A stretch of 64,000 bases of DNA, from contig NZ_JAGSYF010000004.1 in the NCBI RefSeq assembly GCF_025685645.1, positions 496,001 to 560,000 of the forward strand, read 5' to 3'. Source of the DNA: Edaphobacter bradus (GTDB lineage Bacteria > Acidobacteriota > Terriglobia > Terriglobales > Acidobacteriaceae). Positions 25,806 through 33,960 of the stretch are shown here, piece by piece. The notes below the pieces were generated by a model. The model saw nothing but the letters and a program-made list of their open reading frames with translations, ran no database searches and was not told where the DNA came from. Position 1 is the first letter of the stretch; every line of letters starts with the position of its first letter. The translations under genes were made by a program, and so were the position numbers.

Positions 25806-26540
25806 ATGAGCACAAAGAAGGTTGCGCTTATTTCGGGCGCCAACAAGGGCATTGGCTTTGAGACGGCACGGCAGCTTGGCAAGCAGGGCATTACGGTAAT
25901 TCTCGGAGCGCGCGACCTGGCAAAGGGTGAGGCAGCGGCAGCGACGCTGAAGAAAGAGGGCATCGACACGCGCGCAATAAAGCTGGATGTGGTGAATCCA
26001 GCCGACGTGAAGGCGGTCGCCGAGAAGATCGAGAAAGAGTTCGGCAGACTCGACATTTTGGTGAACAACGCCGGTATAGCACTGGAGTCATTCTTTGGAA
26101 ACAGCACGCTGGATACAAGCGAAGAGGCCCTGCGCAAGACCTTCGATACGAACTTCTTTGCGGTCGTGGCGGTGACGAAGGCGATGCTGCCGTTGCTGAG
26201 GAAGAGTGAGGCCGGGCGCATCGTGAATGTGTCGAGCATTCTTGGTTCGCTCTCGCTGCAAGCCACCGAAGGCTCGCCGATCTATGAGGCGAAGATATTC
26301 AGCTATAACGCGTCGAAGGCAGCTCTGAATGCGTACACGATCCACCTGGCCCATGCTCTCAAGGGCACGAAGATAAAGGTGAATTCAGCGCATCCGGGTT
26401 GGGTTAAGACGGACATGGGGACGGATGCTGCTCCGATGGAGATCGTGGACGGAGCGAAGACTGAAGTGGAATTGGCGACGCTGCCTGCGGATGGCCCGAC
26501 GGGCGGATACTTCCACCTGGGGGAGGCGATCAGCTGGTAA
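25806..26540 (+). CDS. short-chain dehydrogenase/reductase
   Basis: A 244-residue classical SDR. The Rossmann motif ALISGANKGIGFETA (TGxxxGxG type with Ser in place of Thr), DILVNNAG, the catalytic Ser in NVSSILGS and YNASK are all present. The lack of an acidic residue after the second strand (LGARD) suggests NADPH. The pattern is close to carbonyl reductases. ATG 26806-type ambiguity is absent: GAGG at 25793-25796 favours ATG 25806 over GTG 25797. It overlaps the converging B12 gene by 11 nt. Confidence 0.88.
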   Translation: MSTKKVALISGANKGIGFETARQLGKQGITVILGARDLAKGEAAAATLKKEGIDTRAIKLDVVNPADVKAVAEKIEKEFGRLDILVNNAGIALESFFGNSTLDTSEEALRKTFDTNFFAVVAVTKAMLPLLRKSEAGRIVNVSSILGSLSLQATEGSPIYEAKIFSYNASKAALNAYTIHLAHALKGTKIKVNSAHPGWVKTDMGTDAAPMEIVDGAKTEVELATLPADGPTGGYFHLGEAISW

Positions 26541-26946
26541 GCAGACCGCGAGGCTTTACGTTCTCGCGGATGAATTGAACCGTGGTTTCAAGCGGCGTGC
26601 CGGGGCCAAAGATGGCCGCCACGCCGCTTTGCTTCAGGCGCGGCATGTCCTCTTCGGGGATGGTCCCTCCAACCACGAGAAGAATGTCCTCGGCGTTCTG
26701 CTCGCGGAGCAGAGCCGCGATGCGCGGCACGATGACGTTGTGCGCGCCGGAGAGGATGGAGAGCCCGATGCAGTCAACGTCCTCCTGGATGGCGGCCGAG
26801 ACGATCATCTCGGGCGTCTGGCGGAGGCCGGTGTAGATGACTTCCATGCCGGCGTCGCGAAGGGCGCGGGCGATAATCTTGGCGCCGCGGTCGTGGCCGT
26901 CCAGACCGGGCTTGGCGACGAGAACGCGAATCGGTGGCTTGCTCAT
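26530..26946 (-). CDS. stand-alone cobalamin-binding domain of an acyl-CoA mutase
   Basis: A 138-residue B12-binding protein matching the C-terminal domain of methylmalonyl-CoA mutase. VAKPGLDGHDRGAKIIARAL contains the DxHxxG cobalt-ligand motif, followed by GLSILSGAH and VVGGTIP, which hold the cofactor tail. Separate small subunits occur in isobutyryl-CoA, ethylmalonyl or archaeal-type mutases. No large substrate subunit or MeaB chaperone is in the window. The converging 11-nt overlap is with the SDR gene. Confidence 0.88.
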   Translation of the reverse strand: MSKPPIRVLVAKPGLDGHDRGAKIIARALRDAGMEVIYTGLRQTPEMIVSAAIQEDVDCIGLSILSGAHNVIVPRIAALLREQNAEDILLVVGGTIPEEDMPRLKQSGVAAIFGPGTPLETTVQFIRENVKPRGLLTS

Positions 26947-27004
26947 GCGGATGTGAGTATACGTTCCTGCGTGCGCGATTGTGTATCTGCAAGCGGGTTG
27001 TGGC

Positions 27005-27865
27005 TTAACTCTTGCGCGTCGTCTGCCAGGCCTTCGCGTATTTCCAGCTTGTGTAGGTTGAGTGATATAGGTGCAGCAGGAAGCCCTCGCGGCCATCGAG
27101 GAAGCCGAGCCGGAAGACGTAGTTCCAGAGAAAGGTGGCGGCAGGGATCAGCAGCACGTTGTAGTAGAAGCCGAGCCACGAACGGCTTGTCTGCCCCTTC
27201 GCGATGAGGATCTCTGCGCCAAGGGTGCTGTACCGGTCCATGTGCTCGAGGTAACTCTCGATGGTGGGGTAGGCGTGGTGGATAAGATCCGCGTGAAGCG
27301 TCTCAATCCTGCCTTCGACGGAGACCGTCTCGTGGACTGGCCGCTCGGTAAAGCGGGCCGGGGGAGCGAAGTTTGCGGCATGGCGGCGGAAGAGGCGCAG
27401 CTTGGGGTCGGGGTAGTAGCCGCCGTGGCGAATCCAGCGATTGAGAAAGAGGTTGCGGCGGCGGAGCATGTAGGCTTCGGCGTCGGGTTTGCCACGTAGA
27501 AGGGCGCGAATCTCGGTCTGAAGCTCCGACGTGAGTTCCTCGTCTGCGTCGAGAGAGAGAACCCATGTGCCTGTGCATTGCTCGATAGCGAAGTTCTTCT
27601 GCGCGGCGAAGCCCTTCCAGGGCTCCTGGATGACCTTCGCGTTCATCGAGCGGGCGATCTCGACGGTTCGATCTGTTGAGCCGGAGTCAACGAGGATGAC
27701 CTCGTCGGCGAACCCCACGCTCGCCAGCGTCCTTGCGATATTTTTCTCTTCGTTCAGCGTGATGATGGCGACCGATAGAGTCTGCGGCATCCTCATGACC
27801 CCCTCCGGCGGGGTCTGGGCTTTTTCCTGAGAGTCGTTATTCTGCGAGAGGTACTCGACGGCCAT
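27005..27865 (-). CDS. family 2 glycosyltransferase (WaaE/KdtX-like)
   Basis: A 286-residue GT-A glycosyltransferase. LSVAIITLNEEKNIARTL and DEVILVDSGSTDRT form the nucleotide-sugar site and LSLDADEEL supplies the DxD-type motif; LRRRNLFLNRWIRHGGYYPD is typical of lipopolysaccharide core glucosyltransferases. A C-terminal hydrophobic segment (FYYNVLLIPAATFLWNYVF) suggests membrane association. An N-terminal stretch of about 25 residues is unconserved, so ATG 27793 (MRMPQTL) may be the true start. It stands alone. Confidence 0.85.
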   Translation of the reverse strand: MAVEYLSQNNDSQEKAQTPPEGVMRMPQTLSVAIITLNEEKNIARTLASVGFADEVILVDSGSTDRTVEIARSMNAKVIQEPWKGFAAQKNFAIEQCTGTWVLSLDADEELTSELQTEIRALLRGKPDAEAYMLRRRNLFLNRWIRHGGYYPDPKLRLFRRHAANFAPPARFTERPVHETVSVEGRIETLHADLIHHAYPTIESYLEHMDRYSTLGAEILIAKGQTSRSWLGFYYNVLLIPAATFLWNYVFRLGFLDGREGFLLHLYHSTYTSWKYAKAWQTTRKS

Positions 27866-28012
27866 CCCGTTTTCCGTCCCTAGCTTGTGGGCGACACTGA
27901 GACCGGCGGCGCGTGCGAGGCCTAGAAGATGTTGCCAATGTCAGGTTTTGTGGCTCCAATTGTACCGGCTTGGATTGCCGGATTGAACCGCGATGTCACT
28001 CGAGGCAGTGGT

Positions 28013-28357
28013 TCAGGAGAGAGTCAGGGCTCTGTCGTGGAGCTGCTCGCGAAGAAGACGCTCGGTCAGCGCGCGAAGATCTTCGCCGGTCTTAGGAAGG
28101 ACGAATGCCTTTGCGGTCTCGGACCACTCCAGCTTGAAGCTGGTCGAGAGAGCGGAAATCCATATCTGGCGGACCGGAGTGTTGGGGGTAAAAACAAACT
28201 TGCTGCCCTCCTCTTCGAACAGCACGTTCAGGACACCGTTCTTCTCTTCGGTCTCGAAGGTAGCTTCGTCGGACTGCTCCTCGGCGCGGATGAGAGATTG
28301 TTTGAGGGATTCAAGGGCCTTGTCGGATTCGTGGCGGAAGGTGGCTTCGTCGAGCAT
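28013..28357 (-). CDS. cyaY: frataxin-like iron donor protein CyaY
   Basis: A 114-residue protein with the frataxin outline: acidic first helix (MLDEATFRHESDKALESL and following E/D residues), a beta sheet, the conserved NTPVRQIWISA strand and a C-terminal helix (TGEDLRALTERLL). CyaY tunes iron delivery to the Fe-S scaffold. No isc or suf gene is adjacent. Identification rests on the RQIW strand and acidic helix. Confidence 0.8.
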   Translation of the reverse strand: MLDEATFRHESDKALESLKQSLIRAEEQSDEATFETEEKNGVLNVLFEEEGSKFVFTPNTPVRQIWISALSTSFKLEWSETAKAFVLPKTGEDLRALTERLLREQLHDRALTLS

Positions 28358-28488
28358 AAGGATAGTTTAGCTGGGCGCAGTTCAGTGGTCAGCGCGCTTC
28401 TGAGAAGATGTTGGCACCACGTGAAAAGGCGCTCATCGTACCGCAACAATACCGGGAATGAGCGCCTGATGGTGAAGTTGTGTGCAGC

Positions 28489-28959
28489 TTAGAAGGGAAT
28501 ATCGTCGTCCGTTATGCCCTGGTCGGCGTAGTCGGGTTGCGCTGCCGGCGTGCGCTGATCGTAGCTCGCGGTGTTCGAGCGCGAGTAGCCGCCGGTGCTG
28601 CCGGCGCCTTCGCCGCGGCCGGGACCGCCGCCGAGCAGGGTCATCTCGTTGACGAGAATTTCGGTGCGGTACTTCTTTTGCCCGGACTCCTTGTCATCCC
28701 ACGAGCGGGTTTGGATCTTACCCTCGATGAAGAGCTGTGTGCCCTTCTTGACGTAGTCGCGGACGATCTCGGCGGTGCGGCTGAAGGCGACCAGATTGTG
28801 CCACTCGGTCTTGTCCTGCCAGTTGCCCTGCTGGTCCTTCTGGCGGTCGGCGGTGGCCAGCGAAAAGGTCGCGACCATAGTGCCGCTTGGGGTGGAACGG
28901 ATCTCGGGGTCTTTGCCGACGTTGCCGAGAAGAATAACTTTGTTGACGCCTCGTGCCAT
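28489..28959 (-). CDS. ssb: single-stranded DNA-binding protein
   Basis: A 156-residue OB-fold protein: GVNKVILLGNVGKDPEIR start, FSLATAD and WHNLVAFSRTAEIVRDYVKKG in the OB domain (1-110), a Gly/Ser/Tyr-rich linker and the acidic DDDIPF tip that recruits replication and repair proteins. Length and domain order are those of bacterial SSB. It stands alone on the minus strand. Confidence 0.96.
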   Translation of the reverse strand: MARGVNKVILLGNVGKDPEIRSTPSGTMVATFSLATADRQKDQQGNWQDKTEWHNLVAFSRTAEIVRDYVKKGTQLFIEGKIQTRSWDDKESGQKKYRTEILVNEMTLLGGGPGRGEGAGSTGGYSRSNTASYDQRTPAAQPDYADQGITDDDIPF

Positions 28960-29018
28960 TGGGGTTGCTCCGGTTCGTTTGTGGGGTGATGGTTGAGGAT
29001 AGCAGATGAAACTGTGGG

Positions 29019-29243
29019 TTAGCGGTGCCGGTCGCCGTAGAGCTTCATAAACGCCAGGATCAGCGTCAGGAAGCCCGTTGGCAGGCAGCCCATGGCCAGT
29101 ATCAGGGCCAGCCAGCCGGAGTTGGTATGTGGGCCCTGGCGGCCGATGCCTCCAAAGAGCGTGGCGGTCAGGAGTGCGGCGAGGACTCCTGTGCCGAAGA
29201 TCGCCAGGCCGGTGCGAAGAAGCTTGCGGGTGTCAGGGTGCAT
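29019..29243 (-). CDS. small two-helix membrane protein
   Basis: A 74-residue protein with two hydrophobic segments (about 12-31 and 43-66) and basic ends. No family recognised. It is 8 nt downstream of the DUF420 gene and is probably co-transcribed with it and ctaB, so a link to respiratory oxidase assembly is possible but unproven. Confidence 0.6.
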   Translation of the reverse strand: MHPDTRKLLRTGLAIFGTGVLAALLTATLFGGIGRQGPHTNSGWLALILAMGCLPTGFLTLILAFMKLYGDRHR

Positions 29244-29250
29244 GGTGTGG

Positions 29251-29811
29251 TTAGTGGATGGCCGCCTGCATCCAGTACACGACGACTCCGGTAATGGAGA
29301 CGTAGAGCCAGATCGGGTAGGTGTAGCGCGCCAGCCTGCGATGCGCCGGGAAGCGGCCGCTGAGCGACAAAAAGAAGGTAATCAGAATCATCGGCAGCGC
29401 GATGACCGACAGGACGATGTGCGAGGCCAGCAGCTTCCAGTAGAACGGCCACCAAGCGCTGAGCCGGTTGAAGTGGGTTTCGCCGTGCAGGGTAAAGTTC
29501 ACCAGGTACGAAACCAGAAAGATGCTCGAGAAGATGAACGCCGTGAACATCGCCGAGCGATGCTCGAGAACTCTGCGGGCGCGTATGAAGCGATAGCCGA
29601 AGAGCAGCGCGACGGTCGAAAGCCCGTTCAGCACGGCGTTGACCAGAGGCAGCGAGCGAAGTTGCGTACCGGCGACGTCCGTGGGGGTGTGGAAGTACAC
29701 CAGCCAGCAGATGAAGGCGCTCGCCAGAGCGCTGACCGCAATGATCGCAGCAATGATCGTCGGCGGTGTCCGCAGATTGGTTGACGGCAAAACGGTGGGG
29801 ACATTCGGCAT
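29251..29811 (-). CDS. DUF420 membrane protein
   Basis: A 186-residue protein with five membrane segments. PLVNAVLNGLSTVALLFGY, HRSAMFTAFIFSSIFLVSYLVN-type segments and the conserved His residues match DUF420, proteins found with cytochrome oxidase assembly genes. Its start overlaps the ctaB stop by 1 nt, confirming the usual association with heme O synthesis. The biochemical role is unknown; heme or copper handling is a guess from context. Confidence 0.85.
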   Translation of the reverse strand: MPNVPTVLPSTNLRTPPTIIAAIIAVSALASAFICWLVYFHTPTDVAGTQLRSLPLVNAVLNGLSTVALLFGYRFIRARRVLEHRSAMFTAFIFSSIFLVSYLVNFTLHGETHFNRLSAWWPFYWKLLASHIVLSVIALPMILITFFLSLSGRFPAHRRLARYTYPIWLYVSITGVVVYWMQAAIH

Positions 29812-30770
29812 CAGAAGAGCAGGCGTCCTTTCGCATCAAGAATCATGGCGGCCATGAGGAGTGGAAGATAGATAACGGAGGCTTTGAGAAGGTCGCGCGC
29901 ATACCTGCGCGAGGTCGCATCCAGCGGCGATCGCATGATGCGCGCAAAGCGAATCGTATACCAGAGATAGCCGAGCGAGAGTACACCGGCAGCGACCGCG
30001 TAGGGCACGCCGGTGATGCCCAGCCATGTGGGCCACAGGCTCACCGGAACCATCAGCACCGCATAAAAGAGCGATTGAATCGCCGTGGAGCGCGCTGCGA
30101 ACTGTACGTCGGGTTGCGTGGGAGTCAATCGAATTCCGGCGGCGGCATAGTCTTCGCGGTACATCCAGCCGATGGCCATGAAGTGCGGGAACTGCCAGAC
30201 GAAGAGGATGGCGAAGAGTGCGACGGCAGGCCACTCGATGATGCCGCGCACGGCGGTCCAGCCGATCAGCGGAGGCAGCGCTCCGGGAAAGGCCCCGACG
30301 AAGGTGTTGAGGGCCGTGATCCGCTTCAGCGGCGTGTAGATGCCCACATAGCCAATGGCGGTCAGCAGCGTCAGCGTTCCGGTCAGCAGATTGGTCGTGT
30401 CGGCAAGGTAGAGCGAGCCAAGAAAGATGGCCGCGAACCCGAGGAACAGCCCATGACTCAGCGAGATGCGGCCTGCTGCCATGGGTCGGTTCGCGGTGCG
30501 CCGCATCTGCGCGTCGGTGCGGCGCTCCAGCGCCTGGTTCAGCGCGCTCGATCCGCAGGTGACGACAGCGATCCCGGCCAACGCCTGCAGCATTCCCGCA
30601 TGAAACGGGCTGATACCGCTCGCGAGCGATCCGAGATAGAATCCTGCGGCTGCCGTAATGATGACCATAACGGAGACGCGAACCTTGAAGAGTGTGGCAT
30701 AGTCAGACAGGAGACCTGGCGTGGCCTTGACCGGTGCAATGACGTGATCGGATGTCGCGGAGGTAGCCAC
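29811..30770 (-). CDS. ctaB: protoheme IX farnesyltransferase (heme O synthase)
   Basis: UbiA-family prenyltransferase that attaches farnesyl to heme b, making heme O for terminal oxidases. The 319-residue protein has about nine membrane segments. The first allylic-diphosphate motif region is intact (NQALERRTDAQMRRTANRP), and the KRITALNTF loop is conserved. First gene of a three-gene minus-strand operon with DUF420 and a small membrane protein. No oxidase subunit is in the window. Confidence 0.93.
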   Translation of the reverse strand: MATSATSDHVIAPVKATPGLLSDYATLFKVRVSVMVIITAAAGFYLGSLASGISPFHAGMLQALAGIAVVTCGSSALNQALERRTDAQMRRTANRPMAAGRISLSHGLFLGFAAIFLGSLYLADTTNLLTGTLTLLTAIGYVGIYTPLKRITALNTFVGAFPGALPPLIGWTAVRGIIEWPAVALFAILFVWQFPHFMAIGWMYREDYAAAGIRLTPTQPDVQFAARSTAIQSLFYAVLMVPVSLWPTWLGITGVPYAVAAGVLSLGYLWYTIRFARIMRSPLDATSRRYARDLLKASVIYLPLLMAAMILDAKGRLLF

Positions 30771-30907
30771 ATCCCTAGAATAACGCGTTTGAATCTCGCT
30801 CGCGTTGTTCCGAGATGAGATGCTGGCACGCCACGGGCGGTTAGAGGGTTTACTTCGGGGATGTCATCGTGTGGTGAGACGCTGCCGAAGGCCCGTTGAC
30901 GGTGGGC

Positions 30908-32653
30908 TCAAGGCTTGGGGCGCATTTGAGCAAGCAGCGAGTCCGCGTCAGGCTGCGTGTTGAGCAGATCGGCTGCTGTGAGCCAGGCCCGCCGAAGCTG
31001 TGTGATCCCATAGCGCATCTGGTCGAGCTCATCGGTCGAGTGCGCGTCGGTATCAACGACGATCTTGCAGCCGTGCTGCTTCGCGAGCCTCAGGTGAAGA
31101 TCGTTGAGGTCCGCCCGCGCCGGGCTGGCGTTGTGCTCGACCGCGACGCCAAACTCCGCTGCCCGCTTCAGGATCGTGTCGATGTGCAGCGCATACGGAT
31201 CACGCTTGAGGACCTTGCGGCCGGTGGGATGGCCGAGGATTCGCACATGCGGATTTTCGATGGCGCGCAGGATGCGGTCAGTCATCTGCTCGATGGACTG
31301 GTCAAAGCGGCTGTGCACGCTCGCGACCACGACATCCATCTCGGCCAGGGTTGAATCCTCGAGGTCGAGCTCGCCCTCGGCGAGGATGTCGACCTCAACG
31401 CCGGCGAGCACGCGGATGCGTCCTTTCATCTCGGCGTCGACCTCGCGGATGCGCTTCACATGCGCGAGCGCGCGTCTGTCGTCCATGCCGTTCGTCATAG
31501 CGAGGTTCTTCGAGTGATCGGTGATGGCGATGTACTTCAACCCGCGCGCCAGCGCTGCTTCGGCCATCTCGCGGATTGTGTTTGTGCCGTCGGTCTCTGA
31601 GGTGTGCATGTGCAGATCGCCGCGGATGTCCGTGAGTGTAATGAGTTGCGGCAGCGCCTGGGTGGCAGCGGCCTCCAGCTCGCCTCCGTTCTCGCGCAGC
31701 TCAGGAGGAATGTAGTCGAGATCGAGCGCGCGGTAGATCTCCTCCTCGCTCGCCGCCGCGACGATCGTGTTGTCCTCCAGCCGCGCCAGCGCATACTCGT
31801 TCAGTGTCAGCCCGCGCTTGATGGCCCTTTGGCGCAGCGCGACGTTGTGCATCTTCGAGCCCGTGAAGTACTGCAGCGCGGCGCCGTAGTTTGCGCGCGG
31901 CAGCAGCCGAACATCTACCTGCAAGTTGTTGCGCAGCGTGAACGAGACCTTGTTCTGTCCCTTGGCCAGCAGCTTGTCGATCAGCGGCAGCGATGCGACG
32001 TGCTCGACGGCAGCATTCACCACGTCCGGCTCGCACGCTGGCCCTGTCACCAGCAGGTCGAGATCGCCCACCGTCTCGCGTCCGCGACGCAGCGATCCCG
32101 CCGGCGTAATCTCGTCGATCCCCGGAAGCTCGCGAATGAGCGCGGAGATTTTCTCAGCGTGTTCGTGGGCCTGATCGATACGGAAGCGGCTGGAGTTCCT
32201 GCGGTAGTCTTCGATGCCCTTCAGCAGCTTCGCGGTGAACTTCTCGCCCATGCGCGGCAGCTTGGCCAGATGCCCCGCCTTCGCCGCGGCCTCAAGCGAG
32301 TCGATATCGGTGACCTCAAGCGCCGACCACACCAACGCGACCGTCTTCGGCCCCATACCGGGCAGCCGCAGCAGTTCGAGCATCGTCGGCTTGTACTTCG
32401 CCAGGAGCTCTTCGCGCAGCGGCATCGTGCCAGTCGCGACGATGTCCACAATGTTCGCCGCCATGCCCTTGCCGATGCCAGCGATCGCCAGCAACTGCTT
32501 CGGCTCGGCCACGAGGGTGGCAAGCTGGGTCGTCTGCTGCTCGACGGCCTCAGCGGCGCGACGGTAGGAGCGGATACGGAAGGGATCCGCGGCGTCGATC
32601 TCCAGCAGCGCTGCCGTCTCTTCAAGCAGCCGGGCAATTGTAATGTTATCCAT
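30908..32653 (-). CDS. polX: PolX family DNA polymerase/3'-5' exonuclease with PHP domain
   Basis: A 581-residue bacterial PolX for gap-filling repair. Residues 1-140 carry the Pol-beta-like lyase helices and helix-hairpin-helix motifs (LLAIAGIGKGMA, LLRLPGMGPKTV, LAKLPRMGEKF). The nucleotidyltransferase motif AGSLRRGRETVGDLDLLV follows at about 184-202. The C-terminal PHP domain starts with GDLHMHTSETDG (about 343), then AITDH, with metal ligands intact. The length equals known bacterial PolX. Monocistronic. Confidence 0.95.
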   Translation of the reverse strand: MDNITIARLLEETAALLEIDAADPFRIRSYRRAAEAVEQQTTQLATLVAEPKQLLAIAGIGKGMAANIVDIVATGTMPLREELLAKYKPTMLELLRLPGMGPKTVALVWSALEVTDIDSLEAAAKAGHLAKLPRMGEKFTAKLLKGIEDYRRNSSRFRIDQAHEHAEKISALIRELPGIDEITPAGSLRRGRETVGDLDLLVTGPACEPDVVNAAVEHVASLPLIDKLLAKGQNKVSFTLRNNLQVDVRLLPRANYGAALQYFTGSKMHNVALRQRAIKRGLTLNEYALARLEDNTIVAAASEEEIYRALDLDYIPPELRENGGELEAAATQALPQLITLTDIRGDLHMHTSETDGTNTIREMAEAALARGLKYIAITDHSKNLAMTNGMDDRRALAHVKRIREVDAEMKGRIRVLAGVEVDILAEGELDLEDSTLAEMDVVVASVHSRFDQSIEQMTDRILRAIENPHVRILGHPTGRKVLKRDPYALHIDTILKRAAEFGVAVEHNASPARADLNDLHLRLAKQHGCKIVVDTDAHSTDELDQMRYGITQLRRAWLTAADLLNTQPDADSLLAQMRPKP

Positions 32654-32784
32654 GCGTAGACCAGTGGCTGGTCTCAGTTTGCCAGCCTGTCAGGTCGGGA
32701 TGCAACGAGGCAGGGATAGGGCGGAATGTTCTATTGAACAATTCAGCGTTATAGATGGACTAACCAGAGAGGGTTTCTACCGTG

Positions 32785-33009
32785 TTAGCCAGCAGCGACT
32801 TCCTTCAGGCGCACAACCTGGTCCGCCTGAGGACCCTTGGCGCCCTGGATGATGTCGAATTCGACCTCATCGCCTTCTTTGAGGCTCTTGTAGCCCTCGC
32901 GCTGGATGGAGCTGTAGTGAACAAAGACATCGGCGCCATCGTTTCTGCCGAGGAAGCCGTATCCCTTTGCATTGTTGAACCATTTAACGGTGCCTTTGTA
33001 CTGTGCCAA
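32785..33009 (-). CDS. CspA-family cold-shock protein
   Basis: A 74-residue OB-fold RNA/DNA chaperone. RNP1 (KGYGFLGR) and RNP2 (DVFVHYSSI) motifs are present. The nearest upstream gene starts 198 nt away, leaving room for a long leader such as those that control cold induction, but no thermosensor structure could be established by eye. Confidence 0.95.
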   Translation of the reverse strand: MAQYKGTVKWFNNAKGYGFLGRNDGADVFVHYSSIQREGYKSLKEGDEVEFDIIQGAKGPQADQVVRLKEVAAG

Positions 33010-33207
33010 GACCCTACTCCCTTACTTTTGCTTTGCATTTCAGGTCTCCGGCCCCGGAGGCACAAAACTCCACCGCTGGGGAGGGCGACCTAACTCTATG
33101 TGACGCGCAAGTTAGGGAAGAGGTTTTCTGCAAATTCCTTTCTTTTTGAGAAGGAATATCTCAAGTCGATGCAGGGCATTACGCCGTGCGGCGGGGACAA
33201 GGCTTCG

Positions 33208-33825
33208 TCAGAGTCGCCCGGTCCTGCGAGCCGCGTCATAGAGCATCAATCCAATCAATGTCTTACCGTCGTGAATCTTGTTGGCCGCCACCAGAGCAAG
33301 GGCCTTCGACAGCGGCATCCTCACCACCTCGATCTGCTCGTCGTCCTCCGGCTGCGAGGCGCCCACGCTGATCTCGCGCGCCAGATAGATCTGCATCCAC
33401 TCGCCCAGAAATCCCGGGCTGGCGAAGTACTTTGTCAGCAGCGTCCAGCGTTTCGCGCGGTAGCCCGTCTCCTCGATCATTTCCCGCTTCGCCGCAGCCA
33501 GGGGAGGCTCGTTCGGCTCCCTGCGCCCTGCCGGAAGCTCCAGCAGAAACTGCCCGGCGGCATGGCGATACTGCCGCTCGAGGATAATCTCCGGGTCCTT
33601 CGGGTTCATCGACTCGTCCACCGCAAGAATCACGACCGACCCGCTGTGCCGGATCACCTCGCGCGTGTTGCGGGCGCCGCCTGGCTCAATCACCTCATCC
33701 GAAGTGACAGAAAAGACCTTGCCTTTGAAGACCACCTTTGAGGAAAGAACGCGCGTCTTCGCAGACTTTTTCTTCGCAGCAGGCCGGATAGCCTTGCCGC
33801 CGGACCGCTTTGTTTGCATAGCCAT
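33208..33825 (-). CDS. Nudix hydrolase (ADP-ribose pyrophosphatase-like)
   Basis: A 205-residue protein. The Nudix box GRREPNEPPLAAAKREMIEE and following TGY match GX5EX7REUXEEXGU exactly. The preceding region (LERQYRHAAGQFLLELPAG) is typical of ADP-ribose/ADP-sugar pyrophosphatases, which clear toxic nucleotide sugars. The first 30 residues are Lys/Arg/Ala-rich and unconserved; ATG at codon 3 is another start. Confidence 0.88.
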   Translation of the reverse strand: MAMQTKRSGGKAIRPAAKKKSAKTRVLSSKVVFKGKVFSVTSDEVIEPGGARNTREVIRHSGSVVILAVDESMNPKDPEIILERQYRHAAGQFLLELPAGRREPNEPPLAAAKREMIEETGYRAKRWTLLTKYFASPGFLGEWMQIYLAREISVGASQPEDDEQIEVVRMPLSKALALVAANKIHDGKTLIGLMLYDAARRTGRL

Positions 33826-33960
33826 AAGGCTACGGTATCATCCCTGCATCGGCACATGGGTCTGCGGCATCCAACGGGATGCACGTCTATTCTTTAAGAG
33901 GTCCGCAGATTTCGGCGACGGAATCGCGGCTCATGCCAGCAACGAGGATAAAAGGCCGCG

